A DNA stretch of 64,000 bases from Casuarius casuarius (lineage: Eukaryota > Chordata > Aves > Casuariiformes > Casuariidae): the NCBI GenBank assembly GCA_003342895.1, contig PTFA01000091.1:1809660-1873659 (forward strand), written 5' to 3'. Positions within the stretch are counted from its first letter, which is position 1, and every line of letters starts with the position of its first letter. This document shows, piece by piece, positions 61,951 to 64,000 of the stretch. The notes below the pieces were generated by a model, which did not search any database, was not told the DNA's origin, and worked only from the letters and a program-made list of their open reading frames with translations. The translations under genes and the position numbers were made by a program.

Positions 61951-61956
61951 AATAAA
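61951..61956 (+). promoter_or_regulatory. Poly(A) signal AATAAA
   Basis: A canonical hexamer. A G/T-rich stretch follows at a suitable distance (gactgtgtcttccaggtggc, about 61964-61983), as expected of a downstream element. Its use is uncertain: AATAAA is common in AT-leaning DNA. Confidence 0.35.
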
Positions 61957-63678
61957 GTCTGGCGACTGTGTCTTCCAGGTGGCTTTTGGACATGCAGCAT
62001 TTAGTGCATGAAGTGATTGATCTCTGATCTTTAAAATAGGGCTGTGAAAACCATAGTGAATTTGCATGCATGTCGAGTATAAAGCCAGGAAATAGCAGCT
62101 CTGAAACTCTAGCCCCTGCCCTTTATTTCCTTGTGTTGAGTTTTCCATGTTTGACAATGCAGAGTAGTGATTTATGTATAACCAGAGCAGCCTCCAGTGG
62201 TTGGATCTGTGAACTCTTCCAAGCTGCCCTTTATCTTCAGCTCACTTGTGGGTTTTGCAGACCCCTAATCCTGATTCCTGCCTGCTCCGAGCTCACTTTA
62301 GGAGACGGGAGGAGAGCTGGGAGCAGCATGTTCCCTGGTTATTCTGCTGGGAGCAGATTCCATCACTAATTGAGCTGAAAACAGCTGCTCCATCCTTGGT
62401 GCCGCGGGCATGCTGTGCGCAGCAGTTCTGGACAATAGCTGAGATGTAGGGATGCCGGAGCTGCCTCTGCCAGCATCCCGCCTCCGTTGTAACCCTCTGC
62501 AGCAGGGACTTCTGCCAGTCGGGGTACAGCAAATCTGTGTCAGCACTGTCATTAAAAACAATCCAGCCCTACAGGTACTCTCTGCAGCAGTGCCCATGAC
62601 GAGGGGGAATCTGGGCCCTACCTCTCCTGTGGCTGTGCTCCCACATAATCTTTATCTGCGAAGGACCAGATGGCCCGGCTCGGTTATTGGCCTCAGGCAT
62701 CACAGAGTGACAAAGCTCCTCAGAAAGTGAGGTTGCTGGGCGTCTTCGTGGCTGGTCCTGGCAGCTGGATGCTTCCCAGAGAGAGCAGCTTTGCGAGTCA
62801 CTGCTGGCAGGAGAGAGGGAAGGAGCTGAGATGTGGCTTGCGGAGAGGAGGAAGAAAAGGGCCTCCTGATATTTCTTTCGTGTTTGTCTTTTAAATTCTC
62901 TCTCCCTGCCTCGGCAATTAGTTCTCAGAATGATTGTTGCTTCTCAGAGCCCTCCTGGGCAAAACACATGAGAGGGAATTTTCACCCTGGGGTGATCAAA
63001 GGGAGCTGGGGAAACTGAGCGAGACATATGGGAGAGTCATAGCAAACCCCAAATGGTATTTGTGCCCTCTCTGAGCCTGCAGCCCAGTCCCACTGCTCTG
63101 AGCTGCTCCTTTAAGGACAGGAGCTTCAGAAGCAATGCACCAAGCTGATAAATCCTACCAGCAAGCAAGGGAGTGAATCAGTCTCTGCTACAGCAATGAT
63201 GTTTATGGAAAACAGGGAGAGGAGGTGAGGCAGAGAGGTCTGTTTTGTCTGAGAAGCTTCCCTTCTAAAAAGACGGAGTGCTGACACTTCTCCTTGATGC
63301 AGCTGCCCAGGCATTTCAAAGTGTCTGAGATTTCATTATCTGAAGCAGTCACTGGTTTTGCTGGGAACTTCAGGCTGTTCTACAAAGCATTTTGAGTATT
63401 ATTATCGTTGGAATAAAAACATACAAACCACTAATTCTCTGTTTAAATGACCAGCAAGTTCCCTTCAAGCGACACTGCCAAAACATTTATCCACCTGATT
63501 TTTAACATGTAGAATTTTTTGATTCAGTTTTAACCTTTTTTGATAGGGGTTGGAGACACTTCTGTTTAGAAGCACATTGCAGGCTACCAGGAACGTGCTT
63601 CCTTGGTGCAGGGAGAGAGAGGGCCTCTGCTTGTCCACACAGAAGGTGTTTTGCAGAGCTGTGAAAATGCAAACTTAC
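61957..63678. other. Non-coding DNA, no gene recognised
   Basis: No supported gene. Moderately GC-rich around 62290-62830 with open frames of about 100 codons on both strands, explained by composition. Confidence 0.5.
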
Positions 63679-63746
63679 CTTTACATCATTTGCCAGGAGT
63701 TGGAGAGTGCTGCCAGGCAGAAGTGAAAAGTTCAACCTTTCTGCAG
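63679..63746. other. Exon-like segment on both strands
   Basis: On the minus strand, ccacttacctgcag precedes 62 bases (63740 down to 63679) and an ideal AAG|GTAAGT donor, with one frame open for 20 codons (RLNFSLLPGSTLQLL...). On the plus strand, tcatttgccag precedes 50 bases (63697-63746) and an ideal CAG|GTAAGT donor, with two frames open. Only one can be true and probably neither is. No family is recognised. Confidence 0.13.
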
Positions 63747-64000
63747 GTAAGTGGAATCAAAACCCTTGTTCAGGACAAAGGATGGGCTTTTCCCAATCTG
63801 GCACCATCACACAGCAGAAATACAGCTGGTTTGGTGAGCGAGGTCAGCTTGCTCTGCCAAGGCCTCCTGGGGCATCTCTCCCTCACTGTCATCTGTGCAC
63901 CCCAGGAGCCTGGGCATGGAGGAGCTGGAGGGGAAAATCGGGTCTCTGGGTGCCACTTCTCACACGTTGAATGGGAACCAAAGGGTGGGCTTAGCGACTG
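63747..64000. other. Non-coding DNA to the window edge
   Basis: No feature recognised. An 87-codon + frame (63707-63970) has no known domain. Confidence 0.5.

Overview
This window is non-coding vertebrate nuclear DNA with no gene I can identify. There are no bacterial-style operons and no long conserved reading frame. The longest open frames (134 to 237 codons) have low-complexity or GC-driven compositions and match no protein I recognise. The background is A+T-leaning and CpG-poor. It carries old, decayed interspersed repeats: MIR-type SINE pieces, CR1 LINE 3' ends, and fragments resembling widespread ancient sauropsid repeats (the 'conceptual' sequence around 'minimal acidic' phrases such as tgatttacaccag and cattgacttcaatggga). 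This mix, with no young mammalian repeats, suggests a sauropsid (crocodilian, turtle or bird). I cannot decide between these from the sequence alone.

Layout. From 1 to about 23 kb the DNA is AT-rich. It has a possible non-coding exon (2406-2550), two AT-rich blocks that look like conserved regulatory DNA (about 3.8-4.2 and 15.4-15.8 kb), paired MEF2-like sites (8828-8850), a TG-rich cryptic repeat (17.7-18.0 kb), and about 40 isolated ambiguous bases. From 21.6 to 35 kb there is a perfect three-copy 29-bp tandem repeat, MIR-like remnants and little else. From 35.8 to 41.9 kb there are two small CpG-rich patches, a homeobox/SOX-site-rich block, several ancient repeat fragments, an exon-shaped segment (40061-40133) and a pair of perfect CArG boxes (40980-41001). 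From 46 to 52.3 kb there is another exon-shaped open segment (46693-46791), a CA-rich tract and a compact RFX/TCF motif cluster (51897-51930). From 52.6 to 57.3 kb lie two CR1 remnants, a MIR and a 213-bp direct duplication about 96% identical. From 60.7 to 62 kb is the best gene candidate: a very strong splice acceptor, a 33-codon Ser/Thr-rich open segment ending in TAA (60753-60854), and a poly(A) signal at 61951.

Reading. The simplest view is a large intron or regulatory gene desert. If the 60.7 kb segment is a true terminal exon, the window covers long introns and the 3' end of a + strand gene whose earlier exons lie upstream or among the weak candidates listed here. All functional statements rest on motifs and remembered repeat consensus patterns. 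No alignment, transcript or database search was possible.
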